This document shows, piece by piece, positions 1 through 7,210 of a stretch of DNA of 37,602 nucleotides (the stretch's first letter is position 1; each line of letters begins with the position of its first letter). A program made the position numbers and the translations under genes. Origin of the DNA: an uncultured Collinsella sp. GTDB lineage: Bacteria; Actinomycetota; Coriobacteriia; Coriobacteriales; Coriobacteriaceae. Below the pieces are notes generated by a model, which saw only the letters and a program-made list of their open reading frames with translations, was not told the origin of the DNA and ran no database searches. The DNA lies in contig CABSNU010000021.1 of assembly GCA_902479135.1 (NCBI GenBank), positions 1 to 37,602 of the forward strand. The letters are read 5' to 3'.

Positions 1-1048
1 CGAACAGGATATCCGCGGCGATCGTGCGCTTGCGGTCGAGCGCGCTGCCCAGCACAAGGCCCAGGCCCACCAGGGCGTTCTCGGGCGTGGTGGCCATCTC
101 GACGCGTTTATACTCGCAGGTCACGGGCGCCTGCACGCCCAGCGGATTGGGTGCCAGCGTGGACGGGTCCTCGCCGGCGGCGACGGCTGCGTCCATACGG
201 CGGCTCGCAGCGCTCGGCTGCGACAGGTAGCGCTCGTCCAAAAAGGCCAGGGCGCGGTCCACGTCCAGGTCGCCGTAGAGCGTGATGTAGGAGTTGGAAG
301 GATTGTAGTGGCGCGCGTGCGTGTCCAGGAACTGCTCGTAGGTGAGCGCGGGAATCGCGCGCGGGTCGCCGCCGCTCTCGTGCGCATAGGCTGTGTCGGG
401 ATAGAGCGCGGCGTTGACGGCGTCGTCAAGCACGCTCATGGGGTCGGACAGCGCGCCCTTCATCTCGTTGAACACCACGCCGTTATAGCGCAGCGTGCCC
501 TCACGCAGGCTCGCGGAGCTGCCGTCGCCCTCGCCCTCGGCGCCCTCCGGCAGGTCCAGCTCGTAGTGCCAACCCTCCTGCTCAAAAATGGTGGGCTTGG
601 TATAGATGGCCGGGTTGAACACCGCGTCCAGGTACACGTCCATCAGGTTGTACAGATCCTGCTCGTTGGTGGTGGCAACGGGGTAGATAGTCTTGTCGGG
701 GTAGGTCATGGCGTTGAGGAACGTCTGCATGGAGCTCTTGATCAGGTCCACGAACGGCTCCTTGACGGGAAACTTGGCCGATCCGCACAGCACCGAGTGC
801 TCAAGAATATGGAACACGCCGGTGGAATCGGCCGGCGGCGTCTTAAAGCCAATGGCGAAGGCCTTGTTCTCGTCGTCGCATGCCAGGTACAGTAGGCGAG
901 CGCCCGAGGCGGTGTGGCGCAGCACGTAGGCGTCCGAGTCGAGCTCGGGCACGGTCTCGCAGCGCTCGACGGCAAAGCCATGGCAGGTGGTGCCGGGCAC
1001 CAGCAGCGCGGCAGCAGCGGCGCGCGGGTCGGTTGAGGTGGTGGGCAT
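1..1048 (-). CDS. M16C family zinc metallopeptidase (PreP/Cym1-like), 5' part only
   Basis: The reading frame starts at an ATG (complement of 1046-1048) and runs off the left edge of the window, giving about 349 N-terminal residues. An AAGGAG-type ribosome binding site sits just upstream of the ATG. The inverted zinc motif HILEH is at residues 80-84, followed by SVLCGS. H80 and H84 should bind zinc and E83 should be the catalytic base. The surrounding text (HTASGARLLYL, FNEMKGALSDP, NPSNSYITLYGDLD) is typical of the about 1000-residue presequence-protease branch of M16. That family degrades unfolded peptides in a closed chamber made by two homologous halves; only the first half is visible here. 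Family assignment is firm; the substrate is unknown. Confidence 0.9.
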   Translation of the reverse strand, partial: MPTTSTDPRAAAAALLVPGTTCHGFAVERCETVPELDSDAYVLRHTASGARLLYLACDDENKAFAIGFKTPPADSTGVFHILEHSVLCGSAKFPVKEPFVDLIKSSMQTFLNAMTYPDKTIYPVATTNEQDLYNLMDVYLDAVFNPAIYTKPTIFEQEGWHYELDLPEGAEGEGDGSSASLREGTLRYNGVVFNEMKGALSDPMSVLDDAVNAALYPDTAYAHESGGDPRAIPALTYEQFLDTHARHYNPSNSYITLYGDLDVDRALAFLDERYLSQPSAASRRMDAAVAAGEDPSTLAPNPLGVQAPVTCEYKRVEMATTPENALVGLGLVLGSALDRKRTIAADILF

Positions 1049-1100
1049 ATGCAGTCTCCTTTGACGCCCCAGCGGGGGCGAATCGAGTCGAATCCTCGAG

Positions 1101-1106
1101 AGTATA
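1101..1106 (-). promoter_or_regulatory. Probable -10 box for the M16C peptidase gene
   Basis: Read on the minus strand, TATACT lies about 53 nt upstream of the peptidase ATG and is preceded by TGGG. No good -35 hexamer is seen at 16-18 nt, so only the -10 is proposed. Confidence 0.4.
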
Positions 1107-1180
1107 CCCATATGGGGCCGTTGCTCTGCGGCGAACTGGCGGTTATGCCGATGGGAAGTCGATGCGTCCTGGTCGCCTGT

Positions 1181-1384
1181 CGAACGAGAGTGGAAATTCG
1201 GACACACGAGCGTGGATTTTCGGACGCCGACCGAACGGGCGTGGAAAATCGGACTGACGAGAGTGGATATTTGGACGCAAATTGAACGAGAGTGGATATT
1301 TGGACGGAATCTGCCGCAAAAGCCCCAAAAACCGTCCAAATATCCACTCTCGATATCCGACCGTCCGAAAATCCACGCTCGTCC
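1181..1384. repeat. Cluster of seven degenerate ~20-nt repeats (five direct, two inverted)
   Basis: The unit is approximately CGAACGAGNGTGGANATTNGGAC. Direct copies lie at 1181-1203, 1204-1225, 1232-1254, 1255-1276 and 1282-1305; inverted copies lie at 1332-1352 and 1361-1384. Two sub-types can be seen: GAGAGTGGATATTTGGAC (1258-1276, 1288-1305 and inverted 1334-1352) and G(A/G)GCGTGGA(T/A)(T/A)(T/A)TCGGAC (the other copies, with 1181 intermediate). Every frame through the array gives only short, low-complexity ORFs, so I regard it as non-coding. It sits between the divergent peptidase and AlbA_2 genes. Function is unknown; a degenerate dispersed intergenic repeat or a multi-site protein-binding array are both possible. 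Confidence 0.8.
1287..1352. repeat. Perfect 21-bp inverted repeat inside the repeat cluster
   Basis: The segment 1287-1307 and the reverse complement of 1332-1352 are identical over 21 bases, separated by a 24-nt A/C-rich loop. No T tract follows on either strand, so it does not look like an intrinsic terminator. It is formed by the last direct and first inverted copy of the surrounding repeat. Perfect identity here, against drift among the other copies, suggests either a recent copy event or selection for the stem. Confidence 0.85.
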
Positions 1385-1395
1385 ATCACTCGCGT

Positions 1396-1640
1396 ATCTC
1401 TCGTCTCTCATTCGTCTCTAATATGAGAGATGACAGGAAGATGAGAGAAAAATATGAGAGATAACTGAGCAGTAAAGAGACAGGCAATCATGGTATTGTC
1501 TCAATAACGATTGTTCTACCAGCAAAAATATGTATAAATGAAGCAAATGGTAGACAATCCATCTCTCATCTATCTCTCTATCTCTAAGCCGAGAGATAGA
1601 GAGATAGATGAGAGATAATTACGAGAGATAACTGAGAGAC
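1396..1640. repeat. Nine GAGAGAT/ATCTCTC heptamers with a perfect 25-bp hairpin upstream of the AlbA_2 gene
   Basis: GAGAGAT occurs at 1425, 1456, 1591, 1599, 1610 and 1623, and ATCTCTC at 1396, 1561 and 1572. The segment 1561-1585 is perfectly complementary to 1592-1616 with a 6-nt loop AAGCCG. A 14-nt direct repeat GAGAGATAACTGAG occurs at 1456-1469 and 1623-1636. The region is clearly more AT-rich than its neighbours. It ends about 54 nt before the AlbA_2 start codon, which fits an operator or autoregulatory array for that gene. A miniature mobile element or a simple sequence expansion are alternatives. Confidence 0.8.
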
Positions 1641-1693
1641 GAGGAAAATCTATCCGTGGCATTCTCCGCAGGACCGAGCGAAAGGACGTGCAG

Positions 1694-3160
1694 ATGAACG
1701 AAAACGAGCTGACCGGTCTGCTTGAGTCTTTAAGGCGTATGGGCTCGGATGATCTTAACGTCGAAGTGAAGGAGAGCGCCACGACGCTTTCCCGCGACGT
1801 GTGGGAAACGGTGAGCGCATTCGCGAACACTGCCGGCGGAATCATCGTGCTCGGAGTGAGTGAGCGCGCAGGTTTTGTCCCGGTTGAGAACTTCGAGACC
1901 GAGAAAGTGCTCAACCAATTTGTGGCAGGCATGGGCGATGCCGGCGGTCGCGGAAAGCTGGCCAATCCGCCCAAATACACCATTGAGCGCGTGGAGCTCC
2001 AGGGCACCGTGGTTCTGGTCATCACGATTGAGGAGCTCGACCCGTCGAGCAAGCCTTGCTATGTCATAGAGCGGGGCGCTCAAGGTGGCAGCTACAAACG
2101 CATCGATGACAAAGATGTCCCGCTTTCGTCGACCGAGGTGCTCGCATTGGCGTCATACGGTCGAGCGACTCCGAGCGATCGCGACGCGGTGGTGGGCGCG
2201 GGCGCGGACGATCTCGACGAGACGCTGGTCGACCGTACGATAGATCGGGCTTTCTCGTTGACGCCCCGGGCAATGCACGGCGCGCCGGACAAACAAACGA
2301 AGCTGGAGCGCCTAAATTTCCTTGATTCCCAGGGCAATGTCACCAAGGCTGGACTCCTAGTTGCGGGCACCTACCCTCAGCAGTTTTATCCCAAGCTCTT
2401 TATCGACATGGCTGTCTATGCGGGGACCCGGAAAGGCACGGCGGGGTCGCTGAGGTTCATGGACCACACAATCTGTGAGGGAACGTTGGGCGAGATGATT
2501 TCGGATGCCGTCGCAGCTGTCGCCAAAAACCTGCGCCGCATCTCGACCGTCCAAGGCGTCTCGCGTATCGACTCGCTGGAGATCCCCGAGGAGGTCCTGC
2601 GCGAGGCAGTCGCCAACGCGGTTATCCACAGGGAATACGGGGATCGGTTCTGTGGGCAATCGATCGCCGTCGACGTCTTTGACGATCGTGTCGAGGTGAC
2701 GAATCCTGGCGGCCTTTACGGGGGAAAGACTCGAGAGAACTTGTTTGACGGCAGCTCCCGATGCCGTAACGCGACGCTCGTGAAACTCATGTCGATTGTC
2801 CCGCTTCCGGATGGCGCAGGTTCGCCGGCTGAGGGCAATGGCTCGGGCATCCCGATGATGATCGATGCCATGCGCGCGCATGGTCTGGCCGAGCCCCTGT
2901 TCTGCCCGGGGTTCGATCGGTTCAAGGTCGTACTTTACCGTTCAAAGATCGAGCCGGTCGATCATGGCGGAGGCTTAATTGTGGCGGCACTCAAACACTA
3001 CGGCGAGCTGGGGACGCGTGAGCTGGCAAAACGCACGGGGCTTACAATTTCCCAGGTTAGGTCGCGCGTCAACGCGCTCATTGCTCAAGGCGAGCTTGAG
3101 CCCACGGCGCCGTCGACAAGCCGCAACCGCAAATATCGACTGTCAGAGCGCGTGGAATAA
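1694..3160 (+). CDS. AlbA_2 (Schlafen-type) DNA-binding domain / GHKL-ATPase-fold regulator with C-terminal winged helix
   Basis: The AAAGGA at 1681-1686 is spaced 7 nt from the ATG at 1694 but only 1 nt from an in-frame GTG at 1688, so I choose the ATG (488 aa). Residues about 20-140 match the AlbA_2 domain: an EVKES strand, then SAFANTAGGIIVLGV. Residues about 298-345 (LREAVANAVIHREY and VEVTNPGG) match the histidine-kinase-like ATPase C-terminal region of this family (HATPase_c_4). A GNGSGIP glycine motif follows near residue 382. Residues about 440-470 look like a helix-turn-helix (ELAKRTGLTISQVRSRVNAL). The family is annotated variously as ATP-binding protein, RecG-like or transcriptional regulator. 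The repeat-rich upstream region suggests it binds its own leader. Function beyond DNA-linked regulation is unknown. Confidence 0.85.
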   Translation: MNENELTGLLESLRRMGSDDLNVEVKESATTLSRDVWETVSAFANTAGGIIVLGVSERAGFVPVENFETEKVLNQFVAGMGDAGGRGKLANPPKYTIERVELQGTVVLVITIEELDPSSKPCYVIERGAQGGSYKRIDDKDVPLSSTEVLALASYGRATPSDRDAVVGAGADDLDETLVDRTIDRAFSLTPRAMHGAPDKQTKLERLNFLDSQGNVTKAGLLVAGTYPQQFYPKLFIDMAVYAGTRKGTAGSLRFMDHTICEGTLGEMISDAVAAVAKNLRRISTVQGVSRIDSLEIPEEVLREAVANAVIHREYGDRFCGQSIAVDVFDDRVEVTNPGGLYGGKTRENLFDGSSRCRNATLVKLMSIVPLPDGAGSPAEGNGSGIPMMIDAMRAHGLAEPLFCPGFDRFKVVLYRSKIEPVDHGGGLIVAALKHYGELGTRELAKRTGLTISQVRSRVNALIAQGELEPTAPSTSRNRKYRLSERVE

Positions 3161-3165
3161 ATGCG

Positions 3166-3214
3166 TTAGTGGACGAGGCGACCCAATAATCGACCCTCGA
3201 TTGGCGCCCACTAA
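3166..3214. other. Imperfect hairpin between convergent genes
   Basis: The right arm (3197-3214) is fully paired: AATCGA/TCGATT around a CCC loop (3188-3202), then CC/GG, GCG/CGC and TTAGTGG/CCACTAA, with bulges only on the left arm. It starts 6 nt after the AlbA_2 gene stop codon. There is no T tract, so a classical intrinsic terminator is not supported; it may protect or help end the transcript. Confidence 0.45.
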
Positions 3215-3260
3215 GGTAAAGCGGTTGTTGCCCAGTCGACGGTGATGCTAAAGACTCGGC

Positions 3261-3752
3261 TTACGCCGGCATGGCCCCGAACCCGTCCATCAGGAACAGC
3301 CTGAGAACCAGCTTGATGACATTTCCCGGTTTGACTTCAGCCGTGCCAAAGACGCTGCGCTCGGCGAGCTCGCTGCAGTATGCATAGATGTCGCGGATAA
3401 GGTCCGCGCCCGAAAGCGTAAACATGTAGCCTGCGTCCGAAAGCGCATTGGGTGCGGCGGGCAACTTGGCCATGTGACAAAAGGTCAACAGGTCGGGCGC
3501 CATAGCGTCTTGGTAGCCAAGATGGCTGCCGTCTTCTTGTGCGGCGAGTTCCAGCTGGCGTACTCGATCCAGCGCCGCTGCCAGCACAAAGCTCGGTGTG
3601 GGAGCATTGACGTCCTCCGTGCTCGCCACAAGCCTGCCCGCCGCCTGCGTGACAAGCCAAGCGACCTCGCGCTGGCAACGCACGGCCTTGCGCGTAACCG
3701 GCTTGATGGACGAAGAAGAAACGCTCCCCTTAGGCGGATTCGAAGCAGCCAT
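3261..3752 (-). CDS. Hypothetical protein, 163 aa
   Basis: The ATG (complement of 3750-3752) is preceded by GGGAGGG at a good distance. The protein has a basic, Ser-rich N-terminus, then mostly helical sequence with no signal peptide or membrane segment. I do not recognise the family. Its start lies only 11 nt from that of the divergent gene at 3764, so its promoter must lie inside the neighbouring frame; a TATACT is present on the minus strand at about 3811-3816. It converges with the AlbA_2 gene. Confidence 0.6.
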   Translation of the reverse strand: MAASNPPKGSVSSSSIKPVTRKAVRCQREVAWLVTQAAGRLVASTEDVNAPTPSFVLAAALDRVRQLELAAQEDGSHLGYQDAMAPDLLTFCHMAKLPAAPNALSDAGYMFTLSGADLIRDIYAYCSELAERSVFGTAEVKPGNVIKLVLRLFLMDGFGAMPA

Positions 3753-3763
3753 AAGACCCTCCC

Positions 3764-4333
3764 ATGAACAATCCGGCCCAACAAGCCCGGATGAAACACG
3801 TGCTACATCAGTATACAGGGGAGTGGGGTAGCGGGGTACAAGTGCGCCAGCGGCAAACCGAGAGCATCAACAATGTGCCTCCGCTCTATTTGGACGATGG
3901 TACGTGGGTCATTAAGTACTCGGTTCAAGCGCCGGGTACCGTTGGTTTTCGAGACCAGAATTACAACCGTAAAATGCTCAACTGCATGGAATGTGGCGTC
4001 CCAGTCGGAGTCATATTTGCAACCGAGGTGGGCTATAAGGTGCTCGGCCTTGCGTTTGTTGAGCGGTTCGAGCCCGAAAACGGATGGTTTGTTCTGCACG
4101 GTCCTGTTCATAAAGGCGGACCGGACCCTCGTTTTGCGCCCGACATGAGTTATCTGAAGCGCATGCCCGTCGATATTGAGTTTGCCGGACAGGGTGCGAC
4201 CGACGATGAAATTTGGCTTTGGCGGTCTTTTACGATCGTGTTGTTTGATCGGATCGCGTGGCGATGCAATCTCGCGCACGCCTGCTGGTGCATGCCCTTC
4301 CTGATTTGTATAGCGAGAGGGGAGCGAACGTGA
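3764..4333 (+). CDS. Restriction-endonuclease-like N-terminal domain protein (COG3440-like), no HNH domain seen
   Basis: The 189-aa product carries, at about residues 39-120, a pattern like the N-terminal half of predicted HNH restriction endonucleases: PLYLDDGTWVIKY, then YNRKMLNCMECGVPVGV, then YKVLGLAFVERFEPENGWFV. The C-terminal HNH nuclease part expected in that family is absent. The C-terminus is an odd Cys/Trp-rich tail, so this may be a stand-alone recognition domain or a truncated gene. The stop overlaps the next gene's start as GTGA (4330-4333), implying translational coupling. The start is uncertain: no good ribosome binding site precedes 3764, and the ATG at 3791 is an alternative. 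Similarity is judged by eye. Confidence 0.55.
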   Translation: MNNPAQQARMKHVLHQYTGEWGSGVQVRQRQTESINNVPPLYLDDGTWVIKYSVQAPGTVGFRDQNYNRKMLNCMECGVPVGVIFATEVGYKVLGLAFVERFEPENGWFVLHGPVHKGGPDPRFAPDMSYLKRMPVDIEFAGQGATDDEIWLWRSFTIVLFDRIAWRCNLAHACWCMPFLICIARGERT

Positions 4334-4614
4334 GCTGGCGAGGCGATATTGCGATGGGGAAGTACGGAAAACTGCCGTGCGCCCTTATAGACAACAAAAT
4401 GTTTCCGAGCGTAGAAGTTGATTGCGGGTCGTTTGTCGTCGCCTGTCCTTGCTGCGGCTCGCAAATACTGTGCCTCGACATTCGGTTCATCGATGCGCGC
4501 GACAGACTTAGCGACGAAGTGAGAAAACGGACAGGCGTTCATATGCCGGTGTATCAGGAGAAATGCCCTGTTTGTGGCCTCGATATCGTGTACGACGCCG
4601 GCGACGAGGGATAG
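4330..4614 (+). CDS. Small zinc-ribbon protein, 94 aa, coupled to the upstream gene
   Basis: I start at GTG 4330, which overlaps the upstream stop by 4 nt and has a GGGGAG ribosome binding site at 4318-4323. An earlier in-frame ATG at 4258 would overlap the neighbour by 76 nt. The protein has CPCCGSQILC near residue 38 and CPVCGLDIVY near residue 82. These two CxxC knuckles could together bind one zinc ion. There is no membrane segment. The tight coupling suggests it acts with the restriction-like protein, possibly as a DNA- or protein-binding partner. I do not recognise a named family. Confidence 0.6.
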   Translation: MSWRGDIAMGKYGKLPCALIDNKMFPSVEVDCGSFVVACPCCGSQILCLDIRFIDARDRLSDEVRKRTGVHMPVYQEKCPVCGLDIVYDAGDEG

Positions 4615-4652
4615 GTGATGCGGAGGAGCTGGCTGTGAAGGCATCTCCGTTC

Positions 4653-5339
4653 CTATAAATAAATCCCCTCACCGAGCTGCTTGTGGAACTTGGCGTGATG
4701 GTCGCGTGCCCAGGTAAAGAGCGCCTGGTCAAAGTCGGTGCGTGTGGCCGGGACGCCGAAGACGCCGGCAACTTCGACGCGCACAAACTCCAGTGCCGGC
4801 AGTTTGTTGATGGCAGTGAGGGCAAACGGGGACGAGGGCTCCTCGAACAGATAGCGGCTGCCTTGCAGCGCGTCGCAACTGGTGCACGTGTTGCCGAGCG
4901 ACGGGGCTTTGGAGGCTCGCGCGCCTACGGGCTTGTAGCCGCAGCGCTTAGAAAGATAGTCGCGGATCTCGCCCGGCACGCAGCCAAGAGCGGGCACGAT
5001 GGCGAGTGCGTTGGCGTTGGCCGTGTCGATGGTAATGTGCCCGGCTTCGTTGGGCGCGTGCGCGATGGCGATGCCCTTGTCGTCATCGGTTCGATAGGGA
5101 ATGCCGAAGGCCGCGACCGAGGTCTCTTTGTGACACTTCCAGCACTCGCGCTTGCCCAGTACTAGATATATATACGGCGCTGAGGGGTCGGATCGGTCAA
5201 CACCGGGCAGCCACTCGGCAAAAGGCTCGGGGTTGACGCCGCTGGGTACATACCAGATCTTCTTGGTCCGGTCCCATTTGGCGCCCAGCGCCTTGGCTTC
5301 TTCTTTGTGCGAAAAGGGGACATCGAGCTCGGTGCGCAT
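4653..5339 (-). CDS. DUF5710 domain protein with CxxC motifs
   Basis: I start at the ATG at 5339 because AAGGAG lies 6-7 nt upstream; a start 12 codons earlier has no such site. The product is 228 aa. Residues about 3-45 (LDVPFSHKEEAKALGAKWDR then WYVPSG) match the DUF5710 module found in some plasmid primases and DNA-handling proteins. Downstream are CWKC near residue 65 and CTSC near residue 155, which could form a split zinc site. The central part (GHITIDTANANALAIVPALG) and the conserved Cys layout resemble uncharacterised DUF5710 proteins. Probably cytoplasmic; function unknown. Confidence 0.75.
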   Translation of the reverse strand: MRTELDVPFSHKEEAKALGAKWDRTKKIWYVPSGVNPEPFAEWLPGVDRSDPSAPYIYLVLGKRECWKCHKETSVAAFGIPYRTDDDKGIAIAHAPNEAGHITIDTANANALAIVPALGCVPGEIRDYLSKRCGYKPVGARASKAPSLGNTCTSCDALQGSRYLFEEPSSPFALTAINKLPALEFVRVEVAGVFGVPATRTDFDQALFTWARDHHAKFHKQLGEGIYL

Positions 5340-5628
5340 GGCGGCTCCTTGGTGCTGCAGGTGCGAGTGGCTCAAGGATACCGCAGGGCGCAGACATCGC
5401 GGCGTTTTGTTGAGAAGTTGCGGCGCGGACTGCTTGGTTACGCCGTTAGATAAATTGGCAAGTAGATGGTCGGCTTTTGACCAGTTGGGCGGTTGGAGCA
5501 GCTTGCGGCGCAGTTTTGTGCCTGGCTATTGTTGATGTTGGGGTATTGAATATATTTGGCTGCCATTCGTCAGGTGAATTGATGTTACGTTGCGATGACG
5601 GTTGGAACTGCCAGCAGATTTAGCGACA
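5340..5628. other. Intergenic stretch with no gene seen
   Basis: Between the DUF5710 gene start and the tRNA-Val terminator I find no convincing ORF, RNA or repeat. It must contain the promoter for the DUF5710 gene, but no clear hexamer pair stands out. Confidence 0.5.
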
Positions 5629-5666
5629 TAAAACAAAACAGCCCAGAGGACATAGCCTCTGAGCTG
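5629..5666 (-). terminator. Intrinsic terminator of tRNA-Val
   Basis: On the minus strand, CAGC-t-CAGAGG pairs with CCTCTG-g-GCTG around a 6-nt loop, followed by TTTTGTTTT. It starts 8 nt after the tRNA 3' end. Confidence 0.8.
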
Positions 5667-5674
5667 CGAACATT

Positions 5675-5749
5675 TGGTGGGCGTTAGAAGATTTGAACTT
5701 CTGACCTCTTCCGTGTCAGGGAAGCGCTCTCCCCCTGAGCTAAACGCCC
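5675..5749 (-). tRNA. tRNA-Val (anticodon GAC)
   Basis: The acceptor stem GGGCGTT/AACGCCC is perfectly paired and a CCA end is encoded (5675-5677). The D-loop contains TTAGCTCAGGGGGAGAGC, the anticodon arm is CTTCC-CTGACAC-GGAAG, and the T-arm has GTTCAAAT. Anticodon GAC reads the GUC and GUU valine codons. Confidence 0.97.
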
Positions 5750-5778
5750 GATCAAGGGTGCGCAAGCGCGCAAGGGAT

Positions 5779-5807
5779 AATATAACGGAGCCTGAACTCG
5801 GTGGCAA
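5779..5807 (-). promoter_or_regulatory. Promoter of tRNA-Val
   Basis: On the minus strand, TTGCCA (5802-5807) and TATATT (5779-5784) are separated by exactly 17 nt. The -10 lies about 30 nt upstream of the mature tRNA 5' end. Confidence 0.75.
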
Positions 5808-6038
5808 GAACATTTTTAAAAATCGCTTACATTGTGGAATTCGGGGGCTTTGTCATATCCATTTCAAAAGAGCCTGCTGCCGCGATTTGACTGTCGCATC
5901 ATGCAAGGCCATTGCGGTATCGAGCTATGGAAAGACGTCTGCGGAATTGTCCTACCGATAAGCGGACAAGCCTTCGGCTGGTGCCTTCGCCGTGGTAAGG
6001 TAAGCCGAATTGTTTCCAGGCTGCTTCGAGGGAATGGA

Positions 6039-7061
6039 ATGAGCAAAGAGCGTGTCGAGCAGGTCGAAGGCGCAGGGGCTTCGGTGCCGATGACCGATAT
6101 ATCGAACATTGATGTGCCCGAGGGCACCGATGAGCTCAGCCGTAGCACCCGCCGCGCTTGGCGCGAGCGCCTGAACAGCGCTTCGACGCGCAAGATGATC
6201 ACGGGCGTCTTGGCTACGCTGGTGGGCGGTTCGTTTTGGGGCTTCTCGGGCACCAGCGCGAGCTTTCTGTTCGATACCTACCACGTCGACACCTTGTGGC
6301 TTATGAGCGTGCGTCAGATTCTCGCCGGTCTACTCTTTATGGCCGTGGTTGTTACGCGCGACCGCGAGCGCCTGATTAAGCTCTGGACCACACCCGCCGA
6401 TCGCAAGCAGCTGCTGCTCTTTACCGCCTTTGGTCTGCTGTTCAACCAGTTTTGCTATCTTTCGGCCGTGCGCCTGACGAACGCCGGAACCGCGACGGTG
6501 CTCCAGTGCCTGCAGCTCGTTATCATCATGGGCTACACCTGCGTGACCGATCGCCGCATGCCGCGTACGCGCGAGGTCATCGGCATTGGCCTGGCTCTGG
6601 GTGGAACCTTTTTAATCGCCACCGGCGGCGACCCCACCAGCCTGAATATCTCGCCGCTTGGCCTGGCAGCAGGTCTTATGTGTGCGGTCAGCGCCACGTG
6701 TATGGCGGTGATTCCCGCCAAGATCCTGCCCGAATACGGCAGCCCCATCGTCACGGGCTCGGCAATGCTCACGGCGGGCGTGGTCTCGTGCGTCTTCGTG
6801 CAGCCTTGGGCGCATATGCCGGCACTCGACGCTGCCGGCGTCGAGGCGCTCGCGGTATTCGTGGTTATCGGCTCGTTTTTTGCTTACATGCTCTATATGC
6901 AGGGCGTTAAGGACATCGGCTCGGTGCGTGCGAGCCTCATCGGAACTGTGGAGCCGGTTTCGGCGACCATCACCAGCGCCGTTATGCTGGGCACGGTGTT
7001 TTTGCCGACCGACCTTATCGGCTTTGCCATGATCATCGTGATGATGTTCCTCACGGTGTAG
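6039..7061 (+). CDS. DMT/EamA family membrane exporter
   Basis: The start at 6039 has GAGGGA 5 nt upstream; the longer open frame back to 5832 lacks a credible site. The product is 340 aa with a roughly 65-residue acidic/basic cytoplasmic N-terminus and then ten predicted membrane segments. The first begins VLATLVGGSFWGFSGTSA. The two-fold EamA repeat is visible: LMSVRQILAGLL in the first half and IGTVEPVSATITSAVMLG in the second, the latter being the hallmark E-P of the drug/metabolite transporter superfamily. Members export amino acids, nucleotides or other small metabolites; the substrate cannot be told here. It stands alone, 149 nt before the next gene. Confidence 0.88.
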   Translation: MSKERVEQVEGAGASVPMTDISNIDVPEGTDELSRSTRRAWRERLNSASTRKMITGVLATLVGGSFWGFSGTSASFLFDTYHVDTLWLMSVRQILAGLLFMAVVVTRDRERLIKLWTTPADRKQLLLFTAFGLLFNQFCYLSAVRLTNAGTATVLQCLQLVIIMGYTCVTDRRMPRTREVIGIGLALGGTFLIATGGDPTSLNISPLGLAAGLMCAVSATCMAVIPAKILPEYGSPIVTGSAMLTAGVVSCVFVQPWAHMPALDAAGVEALAVFVVIGSFFAYMLYMQGVKDIGSVRASLIGTVEPVSATITSAVMLGTVFLPTDLIGFAMIIVMMFLTV

Positions 7062-7210
7062 CTGGCGCCGCCGCCAAGACAGAAAAGGTGTTGTGCCGCA
7101 TTTTCGCCAATTGATGTCCGTGTCTGGAGTTTAGCTGTCGATGCTCAAAATGCCATAGACTAGTAACGTTATGGACTTTTTCATTGCGACTCAATTGCGA
7201 GGATTTCTTT

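Noticed and set aside
1181..1384. Possible CRISPR array
   Set aside because: Spacing between units is 0-26 nt and uneven, units are degenerate and in both orientations, and no cas genes are near.
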